NCBI GenBank assembly: GCA_021772935.1
Contig: JAJFLA010000018.1
Span: 1 to 43,272 of the forward strand
Direction of reading: 5' to 3'
DNA length: 43,272 nucleotides
Origin: Gammaproteobacteria bacterium
Lineage (GTDB): Bacteria > Pseudomonadota > Gammaproteobacteria > Xanthomonadales > SZUA-36
Position 1 is the first letter of the stretch. Each line of letters begins with the position of its first letter. Positions 1 through 7,247 of this stretch are shown here, piece by piece. Both the position numbers and the translations under genes were made by a program. A model generated the notes under the pieces. It saw nothing but the letters and a program-made list of their open reading frames with translations. It made no database searches and was not told where the DNA came from.

Positions 1-62
1 TCGAGAAGCTTGGCCACAAACCTGAGGCGTTCATCCATAGCGTTACACTCTTTCCAGGGCAT
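1..62 (-). CDS. IS481-family transposase, N-terminal end (partial)
   Basis: The minus strand reads MPWKECNAMDERLRFVAKLL and then runs off the left edge. This resembles the conserved start of IS481-family DDE transposases, whose N-terminal helix-turn-helix follows this segment. A strong purine-rich Shine-Dalgarno (GGAGGAGG, about 66-77) precedes the ATG at 62, and an IS-end-like sequence begins at 91 just outside the gene, as expected for an intact left end of such an element. Only about 20 codons are visible, so integrity of the rest cannot be judged. The family call rests on recall of the N-terminal signature. Confidence 0.7.
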   Translation of the reverse strand, partial: MPWKECNAMDERLRFVAKLL

Positions 63-90
63 TCGGAGTCCTCCTCCAAATACCTCAATT

Positions 91-187
91 GTGTAACCTA
101 TGTGCCCGGAATAAAATGGAACCTATGTGTCGGGAAGCTCAGTCGCGGAGGCCATGGATGCCGGGAGCGACCACCTCTGGCCACCAA
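91..187. repeat. IS-end-like direct repeat, copy 1
   Basis: This stretch begins with GTGTAACCTATGTGCCCGG, an IS481-like terminal sequence, and continues into a segment around GGCCATGGATGCCGGGAG. A diverged second copy in the same orientation lies at 2548-2646. The first ~50 bp fit the left end of the transposase gene at 1-62. The last ~45 bp are the best conserved part between copies and could be either subterminal IS sequence or a preferred target repeat. Confidence 0.6.
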
Positions 188-204
188 TATTTTCAACGAC
201 TTAC

Positions 205-322
205 AACCAACCTCAACCTTCCAGCACTTACTGATTGTGTCAATTTTGTGTACTCGATCCGCCTGGATGCACTGAATGGTAAAACGCCTTATGAACGTCT
301 GCGCGAGAAACTGGTAGCATAG
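205..322 (+). pseudogene. Transposase C-terminal remnant (rve/IS481-IS3 type)
   Basis: The plus-strand frame ends in ALNGKTPYERLREKLVA followed by TAG. This is the typical C-terminal tail of IS481/IS3-type integrase-core transposases, where the N-G-x-T-P-x-E motif follows the last catalytic glutamate. No catalytic core precedes it: upstream is the IS-end repeat. It is therefore a fragment, pointing the opposite way to the transposase start at 1-62, so two separate element remnants abut here. Confidence 0.6.
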
Positions 323-448
323 CTGTTTGCCGTCCTGTGAGGTTGTTACCAACACAGTGCCACTGTCAGAATTAGAATACAGATTGCAAATAATGATTTT
401 GATTTACACATTTGGAACAGCCTTATAACGTCACCAATAACCAGCCGT

Positions 449-1006
449 TCAAAGCGCTGTTTGTTTTGCGTTAATTGGCCTTGTATGTGTTCTTTTCTTA
501 ATTCGACTCAATCCAACGGGCGTAATCCCTAAATAGCGAGCTAAATCATTCTGGGTTACTTTTTCCAAAAGAGATGGGGAAGTTTTTACTAGCATACAAA
601 ATCGTTCTTCAGCACTCAAACATAGAAATTCATATTCTCGTTTTTCTTTCTTAATTGCCAGATGAAGTATCAGGTCAATCATATTGTTCGCCAACTCCAA
701 ATCCCCCTTGGTGTACTCATAAAGCCTCCTAAAAGGCATTTTGACCAGAGTAGTAGGCTCCAGACAAAGAAGGCTGAATGAACTACATTCTTCTAAATAA
801 CTTGAAGACAGGCTTCCAATTATATCGTTAGGCAAAAGAAATGATTTTATATATTCCTTGCCATCCTCTGTTGTGTAGTATGCCTTCAGCAAACCTGATT
901 GAACGAAGTAGAGTGATTTGTCTGAATCAGACTGCATAAAAACATGCTCCCCCTTGTCCTTTTCTACCGAGACTCCTTCAAGTCGCAGAAGCTTATGAAA
1001 TTTCAT
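449..1006 (-). CDS. Crp/Fnr-family transcriptional regulator
   Basis: This 185-residue cytoplasmic regulator has an N-terminal cyclic-nucleotide-binding-type beta-roll (about residues 15-110, with LYFVQSGLLKAYYTTEDGKE matching the family's conserved turn). A long dimerisation helix follows at about 110-140. The C-terminal winged helix carries TQNDLARYLGITPVGLSRIKKR as recognition helix region (about 150-172). No N-terminal cysteine cluster is visible, so it is not an oxygen-sensing FNR. It is divergent from the SDR gene at 1096, with an 89-bp intergenic region holding two palindromes, so it probably controls itself and the SDR/VTT pair. The ligand is unknown. Confidence 0.8.
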   Translation of the reverse strand: MKFHKLLRLEGVSVEKDKGEHVFMQSDSDKSLYFVQSGLLKAYYTTEDGKEYIKSFLLPNDIIGSLSSSYLEECSSFSLLCLEPTTLVKMPFRRLYEYTKGDLELANNMIDLILHLAIKKEKREYEFLCLSAEERFCMLVKTSPSLLEKVTQNDLARYLGITPVGLSRIKKRTHTRPINAKQTAL

Positions 1007-1011
1007 AGATT

Positions 1012-1042
1012 TTAACCACGGTTAATGATTCCTCTAAATCAT
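1012..1042. promoter_or_regulatory. Two inverted repeats in the divergent regulator/SDR promoter
   Basis: TTAACC-AC-GGTTAA (1012-1025) and ATGATT-n6-AATCAT (1025-1042) sit back to back between the Crp/Fnr-type gene and the SDR gene. Either could be the operator of the divergent regulator. No match to the classical CRP or FNR consensus was seen. Confidence 0.4.
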
Positions 1043-1095
1043 GGGCCTAACATACCGGACAGTAACCTGAAAAAAGTAAGCAAACAACATCACCC

Positions 1096-1827
1096 ATGAA
1101 ACTCGATAAAAAATGCATTGTAATTACTGGTGGCACATCCGGTATCGGCTACGAGCTGGCGAAATATCTTAATCTGGATAATGAGGTGATCGTAATTTCC
1201 AGAAGCACAAGCAAGCTCAATAAACTTGCTCATGAGCTTGAGGGATTGGTTACCTTTCAGGCCGATCTGTCCAAACTTGAAGATATAGAAGACGTAACAG
1301 ATGCCATAGTCAAGCGCTTCGAATCAATTGATGTGCTTGTTAATAATGCGGCTGTTCAATACACACCGACATTCCTGGATGATGAGTTTCGATATGAAAA
1401 TATAGCTCATGAAATAACTTTAAACTTCACCAGCGTATGCAATTTGACCTACCTGCTATTACCCGCCTTATTACATAATCACAAAGCAGCAATTTTGAAC
1501 ATTAATTCCGGGCTTGCTTTAGCACCGAAAACATCATCATCGGTTTATTGTGCAACAAAAGGGGCTTTAAATATTTTCTCCCAATCACTCCGCCATCAGC
1601 TTGAAAAAACAAATATCAGCGTACAACAAGTATTTTTGGAACTGGTTGATACATCAATGACGACAGGTAGAGGAAAAAACAAGATGTCTCCCGAGACTGC
1701 GGCAAAACATATTATTCATGGAATTGAACACGATATCCCAGACCATGATATTGGTAAGGTCAAATTGCTCAGGCTGTTGCTCCGTTTGGCACCATCGATC
1801 GCGCAAAACATTATGAAGAAATTTTGA
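1096..1827 (+). CDS. Short-chain dehydrogenase/reductase (DltE-like SDR)
   Basis: A 243-residue NAD(P)-dependent oxidoreductase of the classical SDR family. The Rossmann glycine motif TGGTSGIG lies at about residues 11-18, the NNAA motif at about 84-87, and the catalytic YCATK (Tyr-x3-Lys) near residue 154, preceded by the SGLALAP serine region. The C-terminal ~40 residues are basic and hydrophobic and may contact membrane. The substrate cannot be read from the sequence. The downstream VTT membrane protein starts 10 bp after its stop, so the two are probably co-transcribed. No strong Shine-Dalgarno is seen before the ATG. Confidence 0.85.
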   Translation: MKLDKKCIVITGGTSGIGYELAKYLNLDNEVIVISRSTSKLNKLAHELEGLVTFQADLSKLEDIEDVTDAIVKRFESIDVLVNNAAVQYTPTFLDDEFRYENIAHEITLNFTSVCNLTYLLLPALLHNHKAAILNINSGLALAPKTSSSVYCATKGALNIFSQSLRHQLEKTNISVQQVFLELVDTSMTTGRGKNKMSPETAAKHIIHGIEHDIPDHDIGKVKLLRLLLRLAPSIAQNIMKKF

Positions 1828-1836
1828 ATTGTAACA

Positions 1837-2493
1837 ATGAAATCGTTAATAAAAGTTTTTCTAATTATCGCCACATTTTTTGCTACAACTTTCTTGATAA
1901 TTAAGTTCACTGGGGTATTGACGGTAGAGCAAATTGAAAGTTGGCTTATGCAGGCTAAAGAGTTATCACCAATCTATGTTGGGACGCTTGTTGCATTGCT
2001 TCTGTTTGCAGATCTATTTATTGCCATACCAACATTGACAGTCACAATTCTCTCGGGCTATTTCCTGGGTCATACTTACGGCGCTCTTGCAGCATTATTG
2101 GGCGTTTTATTAGCAGGAATTTGTGGGTACGCATTAAGCCGTTACTTTGGTGAGACAATTTTTGATTATTTAGTGAAGGATGAAGGCAAGCGAAATGATG
2201 CAATTTACACATTTAAAAAACATGGGATTATGATGATACTTTTGTCGAGAGCCATGCCTATTCTGCCAGAAATTACAGCCTGCCTTTCTGGAATGACACG
2301 CATGAATTTTAGTAAATTTTTGCTTGCATGGCTGATTAGCTCAGTACCATACGTGCTAATTGCCTCTTACGCAGGCTCTATCAGTTCCGTTGATAACCCT
2401 AAACCAGCAATATTCACCGCCATTGGTATTTCGACGTTGCTCTGGATTTCCTGGTTTATTTACCATCGGGTACATATCAAATCTAGGCCATAG
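1837..2493 (+). CDS. TVP38/TMEM64 (VTT-domain) membrane protein
   Basis: A 218-residue inner-membrane protein with an N-terminal transmembrane helix (about residues 4-25), a hydrophobic core with the VTT-type segment SGYFLGHTYGALAALLG (about 74-90), the re-entrant region LLSRAMPILPEITACLSG (about 134-151), and two C-terminal helices. VTT/DedA proteins are linked to lipid scrambling or membrane homeostasis; the role here is inferred only from family. It probably forms an operon with the SDR gene, and the pair lies between the two IS-end-like direct repeats. Confidence 0.8.
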   Translation: MKSLIKVFLIIATFFATTFLIIKFTGVLTVEQIESWLMQAKELSPIYVGTLVALLLFADLFIAIPTLTVTILSGYFLGHTYGALAALLGVLLAGICGYALSRYFGETIFDYLVKDEGKRNDAIYTFKKHGIMMILLSRAMPILPEITACLSGMTRMNFSKFLLAWLISSVPYVLIASYAGSISSVDNPKPAIFTAIGISTLLWISWFIYHRVHIKSRP

Positions 2494-2547
2494 TCTTTTC
2501 TACTAACTTCGAATCGTATGTCTGAAAGGTTAGTTTGTCAGGTTAAT

Positions 2548-2646
2548 GTGTAAACAATGTCTCCGGAATAATCTGTAAGCTATGTCTCGCTAAGCACATG
2601 TCGCAGAGGCCATGGATGGCCGGGAGCGACCACCTCTGGCCACCAT
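2548..2646. repeat. IS-end-like direct repeat, copy 2
   Basis: A diverged copy of 91-187 in the same orientation: GTGTAAACAATGTCTCCGG, then GGCCATGGATGGCCGGGAG, then ACCACCTCTGGCCACCAT, which is nearly identical in both. Together the copies bracket the Crp/Fnr-SDR-VTT module. No transposase gene accompanies this copy. Confidence 0.6.
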
Positions 2647-2977
2647 TTTTATCTAGGATCCCGCCCCACTATTTACCCAACAGTTCGCTGATACCTGTTA
2701 ATTTACTCTGGCACTTGACTCTTACCCCATCCTTTGCGGTTTCTCGATCCCTAAGGGTTTGTGTTCGAACATATAATATCGTATTGTTTTGTCCTAGATG
2801 GGAATACTACTCTAACAATACGAAAGTTACTTAGGGCAGATTATTGAATTAATTGAACTACGACTGACTGACGTGCGCCAGAACGGCGCGCTGATCTGAG
2901 GCCTGTTCGTGGATTCTCAAGAGCGCAGCAGGCGCACCCAAGAGGTGTGTACGGGTTTGCATTAGTGGAGAAGAACT
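2647..2977. other. Intergenic, no gene recognised
   Basis: This 331-bp gap holds no ORF with family signatures. It contains a short perfect palindrome TGTTCGAACA near 2762 and a GTGCGC/GCGCGC-type weak hairpin near 2875. The next gene's Shine-Dalgarno GGAGAAG lies at about 2967. Confidence 0.4.
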
Positions 2978-3370
2978 ATGTTTAGATCAATTCTAGTAGC
3001 ATTATTCTTGGTAATTTCAGCAGGACTTAGTGGCGATGCCTTAGCGGCCTGTGAGATCGACGTCTCAACATTATCCGCAAATTCAACCACGGTCTATTGG
3101 GACGCCGATAACTGCAAAGGCAAGAAGAGCACAACGGCCAGAGTCAAAATTTGTATAAAGCGGGAGAATAGTGGCGGTGGAACCGATGTGTGTGCGGGCG
3201 ATTATCAGTTGCTTTATTTTGGCACTTATGTCGGTTCTCATCATTTTGTGGGCTTAGATTCAAATGAGGATTATCATGTAAAAGCCTGGTATAGGCGAAA
3301 TATAGGTGTCAACAAATGGAAGCCATTTGACTCCAAACAGGTTATCAAAACCATTTCTGGTTTGAATTGA
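2978..3370 (+). CDS. Small exported protein, possibly fibronectin-III-like
   Basis: A 130-residue protein with a clear Sec signal peptide (MFRSILVALFLVISAGLSG, cleavage likely after ALA-A near residue 24). The mature part is about 105 residues with alternating hydrophobic residues and four Cys that could form two disulphides. The strand pattern (VYWD, ARVKICIK, YQLLYFGTYVG, YHVKAWYRR) suggests an Ig or FN3-type beta-sandwich. A Shine-Dalgarno (GGAGAAG) supports the ATG. No family was recognised. It stands alone between repeat-rich gaps. Confidence 0.65.
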   Translation: MFRSILVALFLVISAGLSGDALAACEIDVSTLSANSTTVYWDADNCKGKKSTTARVKICIKRENSGGGTDVCAGDYQLLYFGTYVGSHHFVGLDSNEDYHVKAWYRRNIGVNKWKPFDSKQVIKTISGLN

Positions 3371-3642
3371 TCATTTGAATCCTTTTATTCACCTCCAACT
3401 GATCCAAAAGACTTCTCAGCCGAATTAGCGAAGGGGTGGGGAGCTACTGGGGCCAGATTATTTCTGGGTAAGGGGCCGGATACATTTTGCTAGAGAAGGA
3501 CTCAAAGGACAGGTTATGGCCGTCATTAGCTTGGCGACAGCTGCGGGGTCCAGATTGGGTCCCTTCCCTTGCTCATGTTATGCCTGTGAACCGTCATATG
3601 AATCACCCACGCCTCCCACCGAAGACTCTAGTCCAACTTCGG
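3371..3642. other. Intergenic with dispersed repeat
   Basis: No gene was recognised. The region holds the uninterrupted copy of the GGGCCGGATAC repeat at 3473-3501 and lies between two convergent transcription units. Confidence 0.4.
3473..3501 (+). repeat. GGGCCGGATAC dispersed repeat, uninterrupted copy
   Basis: GGGCCGGATACATTTTGC continues into TAGAGAAGGAC. The identical sequence occurs at 17190-17218, where a MITE has inserted just before it. A shorter match (GGGCCGGATACATTT) occurs at 16077-16091. This copy therefore represents the empty site of the MITE insertion. Confidence 0.75.
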
Positions 3643-4161
3643 CTACTTCTTTGGAGGCTTCTTCTGTAACAGTATTTTGAGGCTGTACCACCCTTCTGCT
3701 GTCATGCTTTTCAGTTGCTTGACTCCCTCGACGAACATGTCATGGTCCGCGTCAGGGACTCTGCTGAATATTGCGCGCGCACCTATAAGTTGGTCACTCA
3801 ATGGATCGTACTGCAGCATGTGCTCAAATGATGCTCGCGGCTCGCCCTGGCAAAGATAAGTAACGGTGCCGGTAATCGTATTACACTGAACCTTATAACT
3901 CTTGGCAAATCCGACAAGAACAGCCCCGTCAACCTGACCACAGGCACTCGGGGCATTTGAATCGACGACCACATAGTCTTTTTCAGTGAAGGCCAACCAA
4001 GCCTCACTATTATCAATTGAGTCAATGCCAAACCACACGCCAACCGGTGCTGCCAAAGCTGATCCATCAGTGATATTTTCAGCTATCCCAACAGAGCTCC
4101 ACAGGAAAAGCACAAGAACACTGTAAGAAATTATCGTCCTGATCTTCATATTGTCGTGCAT
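3643..4161 (-). CDS. Exported protein of unknown function
   Basis: A 172-residue protein with an N-terminal Sec signal (MKIRTIISYSVLVLFLWSS, preceded by MHDN if the first ATG is used). The mature part has two conserved-looking cysteines (SACGQVDG and KVQCNTITG) plus YLCQGEP, and a basic C-terminus (KKPPKK). Its ATG shares a base with the stop of the SUMF1 gene (TGATG), so translation is probably coupled. No family was recognised. It is the last gene of the FNR-box operon, so it is probably a periplasmic partner of the upstream SUMF1-fold protein. Confidence 0.65.
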   Translation of the reverse strand: MHDNMKIRTIISYSVLVLFLWSSVGIAENITDGSALAAPVGVWFGIDSIDNSEAWLAFTEKDYVVVDSNAPSACGQVDGAVLVGFAKSYKVQCNTITGTVTYLCQGEPRASFEHMLQYDPLSDQLIGARAIFSRVPDADHDMFVEGVKQLKSMTAEGWYSLKILLQKKPPKK

Positions 4162-5246
4162 CAGTCAGTCCGGTTTGCCGAGCGGGCTATACGAAAACCG
4201 GTGTTATTACATCGATCATTGCGTGGGTACGAATCACGATGCGATGCACGCGCTTCAAAAGCGTCACCGCCCCAACGCCCTCCCCGAGCAGCATGTTTGC
4301 GTCCGGATACAACATATGGATCTGTCTGAGCCTCACTGCTGTAGCTGCTGTAATTGTCACTCGCCCATTCCCAGGCGTTGCCACTCATGTCATAAAGCCC
4401 CAGTTTATTTGGAGAGAAACTCCCAACGGGCGTTGTCCTGGCGGTATAGGCACTTGGCTCCAGATACTCGTAGTCACCATCGTCGCCCCGGAAATTAATT
4501 TCGGACGACCGGGCGATGAGCTGCCCGTTGCCAAATCGCACTTTATGTCCACCCTCTCGAGCCGCGTATTCCCACTCTGCCTCAGTTGGCAATCGGTAGC
4601 CAACAACAGTAGTTATATTGGTCGTCGAGCGACCATGCCCGTCGAGGATGCCGCCAGTTTCAAGGTCGTAGGCCACCGGCAGGCCATTCTGCACACTCAA
4701 CCAGTTGCAGTACCGCATCGCGTCAATGGGCGAGATACCAAGCACGGGATCGGTGTCCCCTTGTTCGATGCCCGGACTTCTCCAACTGGTACTCGAATTG
4801 TAGCCTGACCACTTCCGGTTTTTTGCGTCCCAGAAACCCGCTCCTCCATAGTAGAGAAACTCCTCGTGTATGCTAAGCCGTTCTTGGGCTGTGAGATCAG
4901 GTGATTGGAAACGCTTCAAGAGTTGTTTCCGAGCCTGGTCGTTTATCGGACCTTCGGCAGAGGTCTTGTAGCCAGTTGCCTCCACGAAGGCACGAAACTC
5001 GGCAACCGTGATTTCATATCTGTTTAGATAGAAATTGCTTAGTGTAACTTTGTGGAGTGGCCGCTCATCTTCGGCGCCTTCACCGAAGGTATCGCCCATC
5101 TGGAACGTACCACCTTGAATCAAGACCATATTGCCAAGGCCTTGATTAGACATAACTGGGTCTCTTACCGAACCTGCGAAGCAAGGGTAGACAAACAGCA
5201 AACAAATACCCAGAAATCCTGAAACCTGCATTCTTGAAAATCGCAT
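4161..5246 (-). CDS. SUMF1/FGE-fold exported protein (NirV-like)
   Basis: A 361-residue exported protein of the formylglycine-generating-enzyme sulfatase-modifying fold (SUMF1). After a signal peptide (to about residue 25), the family marks appear: GGTFQMGDTFGEGAEDERP, NRYEITVAEFRAF, RLPTEAEWEYAAREGG, LYDMSGNAWEWASDNY and the C-terminal TGFRIARS. The catalytic cysteine pair of true FGEs, in the segment before the final GFR motif, is not visible here (GGRWGGDAFEARASHRD), so it is probably not a genuine FGE. NirV, a protein linked to nitrite reductase clusters, belongs to the same family. The start at 5246 is chosen because AGGAGG lies 8 nt upstream. It is the middle gene of a three-gene operon behind an FNR-type box. 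Confidence 0.8.
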   Translation of the reverse strand: MRFSRMQVSGFLGICLLFVYPCFAGSVRDPVMSNQGLGNMVLIQGGTFQMGDTFGEGAEDERPLHKVTLSNFYLNRYEITVAEFRAFVEATGYKTSAEGPINDQARKQLLKRFQSPDLTAQERLSIHEEFLYYGGAGFWDAKNRKWSGYNSSTSWRSPGIEQGDTDPVLGISPIDAMRYCNWLSVQNGLPVAYDLETGGILDGHGRSTTNITTVVGYRLPTEAEWEYAAREGGHKVRFGNGQLIARSSEINFRGDDGDYEYLEPSAYTARTTPVGSFSPNKLGLYDMSGNAWEWASDNYSSYSSEAQTDPYVVSGRKHAARGGRWGGDAFEARASHRDSYPRNDRCNNTGFRIARSANRTD

Positions 5247-5291
5247 TGTCTCTTCCTCCTGAATCAAACATATAGGAATTCACAAAATCGA

Positions 5292-5531
5292 TCAGTCGCT
5301 TTCCAACAGCATTTTATGTGCTGCAGTGGTACTGGCGGTCAGGTTATGGAAATAGGTCTCTCCAGATACCGCGGATGTAGTGTCAGCGCCATCGAGATGG
5401 AAATCGGCCGCAATAACGGCTCCCGATCCAAGCACAAGCAAGGTAACAGCTAAGATAAATTCATGAAGGATGCTGCAAAGGTTTCTTTGCGTGCGCGGGT
5501 TGGTGCTTCCAGAAAGATGATCTGCTTTCAT
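5292..5531 (-). CDS. Small exported protein, operon leader
   Basis: A 79-residue protein starting MKADHLSGSTNP, with the start chosen because GGGGAGGG precedes this ATG. It has one hydrophobic segment (FILAVTLLVLGSGAVIAA, about residues 28-45) with an A-x-A-like cleavage site, leaving a mature peptide of about 33 residues. No family was recognised. It is the first gene of the operon that continues into the SUMF1-fold gene 45 bp downstream, and it lies 84 bp from a perfect FNR-type box. Confidence 0.55.
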   Translation of the reverse strand: MKADHLSGSTNPRTQRNLCSILHEFILAVTLLVLGSGAVIAADFHLDGADTTSAVSGETYFHNLTASTTAAHKMLLESD

Positions 5532-5614
5532 CTGCCCTCCCCGTGAAAAGATTGACGTACACATTCCAGACGGAATACCAACAATCGGATACTACCCCCT
5601 CCAGAGGAAAGCAG

Positions 5615-5630
5615 CTTGATCTATATCAAG
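5615..5630. promoter_or_regulatory. FNR/ANR/DNR-type box
   Basis: CTTGATctatATCAAG is a perfect match to the FNR-family consensus TTGAT-n4-ATCAA with one extra pairing base at each end. It lies 84 bp upstream of the start at 5531, placing it near -40 if the leader is about 45 nt, a typical activating position. It suggests induction under low oxygen or nitrosative stress. Confidence 0.65.
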
Positions 5631-5722
5631 TATTGCAGTGGATTGTCATGCTTCTTGTTTTGGGGTCCGCTTTTGGACGGTTTCGGTTATAGGCATTGCC
5701 GTAAATTACATCTGGTGTGTAG

Positions 5723-5780
5723 CCGCTTACTGACTAAAAAGCGGACACTTAGAAAATCACGGCCATGAATCGCATTGTGT
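5723..5780 (+). repeat. Dispersed repeat R1, left half, copy A
   Basis: It starts with the hairpin CCGCTT-actgactaaa-AAGCGG and continues with GACACTTAGAAAATCACG. It matches 17272-17330 with few differences. In this copy the repeat is interrupted after about 5780. Confidence 0.7.
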
Positions 5781-5888
5781 ACTTGTGTGTACTACCACCT
5801 GTTGTTTACTGGCGTTTACCGGCACTTTGTTAATGGACAAACACCACAGGTAGCTGTTTTATATAACATTAAAAATTGGTAATTGGTT

Positions 5889-5933
5889 CTGAAAATCCGC
5901 GTGTAGGTGGTTCGATTCCAATACCGCGCACTA
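5889..5933 (+). pseudogene. tRNA-Phe 3' half (attachment-site remnant)
   Basis: The sequence from CTGAAAATCCGCGTGT through GGTGGTTCGATTCC to CCGCGCACTA reads as anticodon loop CTGAAAA (anticodon GAA), the 3' anticodon stem, a 5-nt variable loop, the T arm with TTCGATT, and a degenerate acceptor/CCA end. The 5' half of a tRNA is missing and the upstream bases do not pair. The break at the anticodon loop is where tyrosine integrases commonly recombine. It is not a functional tRNA. Confidence 0.6.
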
Positions 5934-5980
5934 TTAAATCAATGAATTACGACTAACCCCGAATCACCTTTATGGCTGAG

Positions 5981-6063
5981 TGTGCCAAATTTGTGTACCA
6001 CTTGAATGGCAGCTTTCAGGGCGGAACTGGTTAGTCACCTTGATACAGTGGCCTATAGCAGCC
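5981..6063 (+). repeat. Dispersed repeat R1, right half, copy A
   Basis: TTGTGTACCACTTGAATGGC continues to GGTTAGTCACCTTGATACAG and GTGGCCTATAGCAG. It aligns to 17325-17404 and its last ~43 bp align to 11588-11630. Confidence 0.7.
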
Positions 6064-6249
6064 AACGGCTAATAACAGACATTTGGATAATCAGACCCAA
6101 CGTCCTAAGATAGTTTTTACTCTGACCCCAATTCTTATTACGAAACCTGCGGTTAGTAGGCTAAACTGGAACAAGTGTGGGCAGTAGCGTTTGTCTTGCA
6201 GGTTGGCTCGATTGGGCCATGTGCCCGAACAACAGTCAACCACCATTGA

Positions 6250-7239
6250 ATGTCATGGCGTTTGGGAGAATTTGTGCTGCAAACCCAACAACTGCCCCGC
6301 AACGGCCACCCGGCACCCAAGCGTGCTCCCGATAGCTGGATCCGGATGCAAGACATCATGGCCTGGATTTACCTGTATCCAGTGCGTGGTCTATGCTACC
6401 TGATACCTGTCAATATTTTGACCTGGTTGACGCAACGTCTGGCACCATTTTACGCTCGCTTGCGTCGTGACATTTCGGTACCGGTCAGCCAACATATGGC
6501 AAAGTCCTTTAAGGGTCACGACCTGTCGACTTCGCCCGAGGTCATGGCACGATCCTTTCTGGCCAAGAATTTGCGCAAGTCTATTGATGATCTGGTGATA
6601 CGTCGATTGAGCACCGAAACGCTCGGCAACTGTGCAACAGTGCGCGGCATTGAATTCCTCGACGAAGCCCTGGCAGATGAAAAAGGCGTGATCGTGATAA
6701 GCGGTCACTTTAACGCTAACCGGTTGGCCAAGTACTATCTCAGGCGCATTGGCTACACGTTCATGAGCGTTCGTATCCCCGTGCCCATAAGCACGGCAAT
6801 GGGGCGTTTTGGCAATCGATACGTAGCACCAGCCTATGGACGCTTCCTCACTACCATTATTGAAGACGAGATTCATACTCAGGATGCCGGGCTTGGCGCT
6901 GGGTTGCTGCGGCGCCTGCGCGATAACGGCATGATAAATGTAAACATTGATGCCAGCGTCGCCAGGGAAAAGTTCCGGGTGAAGTGTCTGAACGAAAAAC
7001 GACAGTTTGCTGGCGGTTTTCTCAGGCTTGCCGAACTCACAGGTGCACCACTCGTACCCATGCAGTGTTTGGGTAATAGCAGTGGTTTTGAGGTCGTTTT
7101 CGGAAAACCTATCCGTTTCATTGAGGGATCCTCAACGGAGGAGTTTATGGGCCGCATTGAGCTAATGGCCGGGCTGCTTGAATCGTGGGTGCTGGCTCAT
7201 CCCACCGAATGGGTCATGTGGAGCGGGAAACACAGGTGA
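6250..7239 (+). CDS. LpxL/LABLAT-type acyltransferase with altered active-site motif
   Basis: A 329-residue membrane-associated acyltransferase of the lysophospholipid/lipid A acyltransferase superfamily. Hydrophobic N-terminal segments (DIMAWIYLYPVRGLCYLIPV, about residues 35-54) precede the core, where GVIVISGHFNANRL (about 145-158) occupies the place of the HX4(D/E) motif. AGGFLRLAELTGAPLVPM (about 255-272) and EWVMWSGKHR at the end fit the family. The acidic residue of HX4(D/E) is Arg here, so catalysis may be altered or lost. The start at 6250 lacks a clear Shine-Dalgarno; ATGs at 6346 or 6358 are possible. First gene of an operon with ACP, AMP ligase and HemB. Confidence 0.75.
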   Translation: MSWRLGEFVLQTQQLPRNGHPAPKRAPDSWIRMQDIMAWIYLYPVRGLCYLIPVNILTWLTQRLAPFYARLRRDISVPVSQHMAKSFKGHDLSTSPEVMARSFLAKNLRKSIDDLVIRRLSTETLGNCATVRGIEFLDEALADEKGVIVISGHFNANRLAKYYLRRIGYTFMSVRIPVPISTAMGRFGNRYVAPAYGRFLTTIIEDEIHTQDAGLGAGLLRRLRDNGMINVNIDASVAREKFRVKCLNEKRQFAGGFLRLAELTGAPLVPMQCLGNSSGFEVVFGKPIRFIEGSSTEEFMGRIELMAGLLESWVLAHPTEWVMWSGKHR

Positions 7240-7247
7240 CGGATAAA

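Larger units (their letters stand above)
5632..6249. other. Gene-free repeat and att-remnant region
   Basis: No gene was recognised across ~620 bp. It holds two halves of a dispersed repeat (5723-5780 and 5981-6063) separated by ~200 bp that contain the tRNA-Phe remnant. A TTTTACTCTGACCCCAATT tract near 6114 is of the kind often seen beside REP-associated transposase remnants. Confidence 0.5.

Noticed and set aside
2598-2834. 78-codon open frame overlapping the IS-end repeat
   Set aside because: Its first part is the repeat itself and its composition is not protein-like; no RBS.
4239-4808. 189-codon plus-strand frame opposite the SUMF1 gene
   Set aside because: It is a shadow frame: the minus strand has clear SUMF1 motifs over the whole length.
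4161-5246. True formylglycine-generating enzyme
   Set aside because: The catalytic cysteine pair is not visible and no sulfatase is encoded nearby.
5889-5933. Functional tRNA gene
   Set aside because: Only the 3' half is present, with mismatches in the T stem and CTA in place of CCA.
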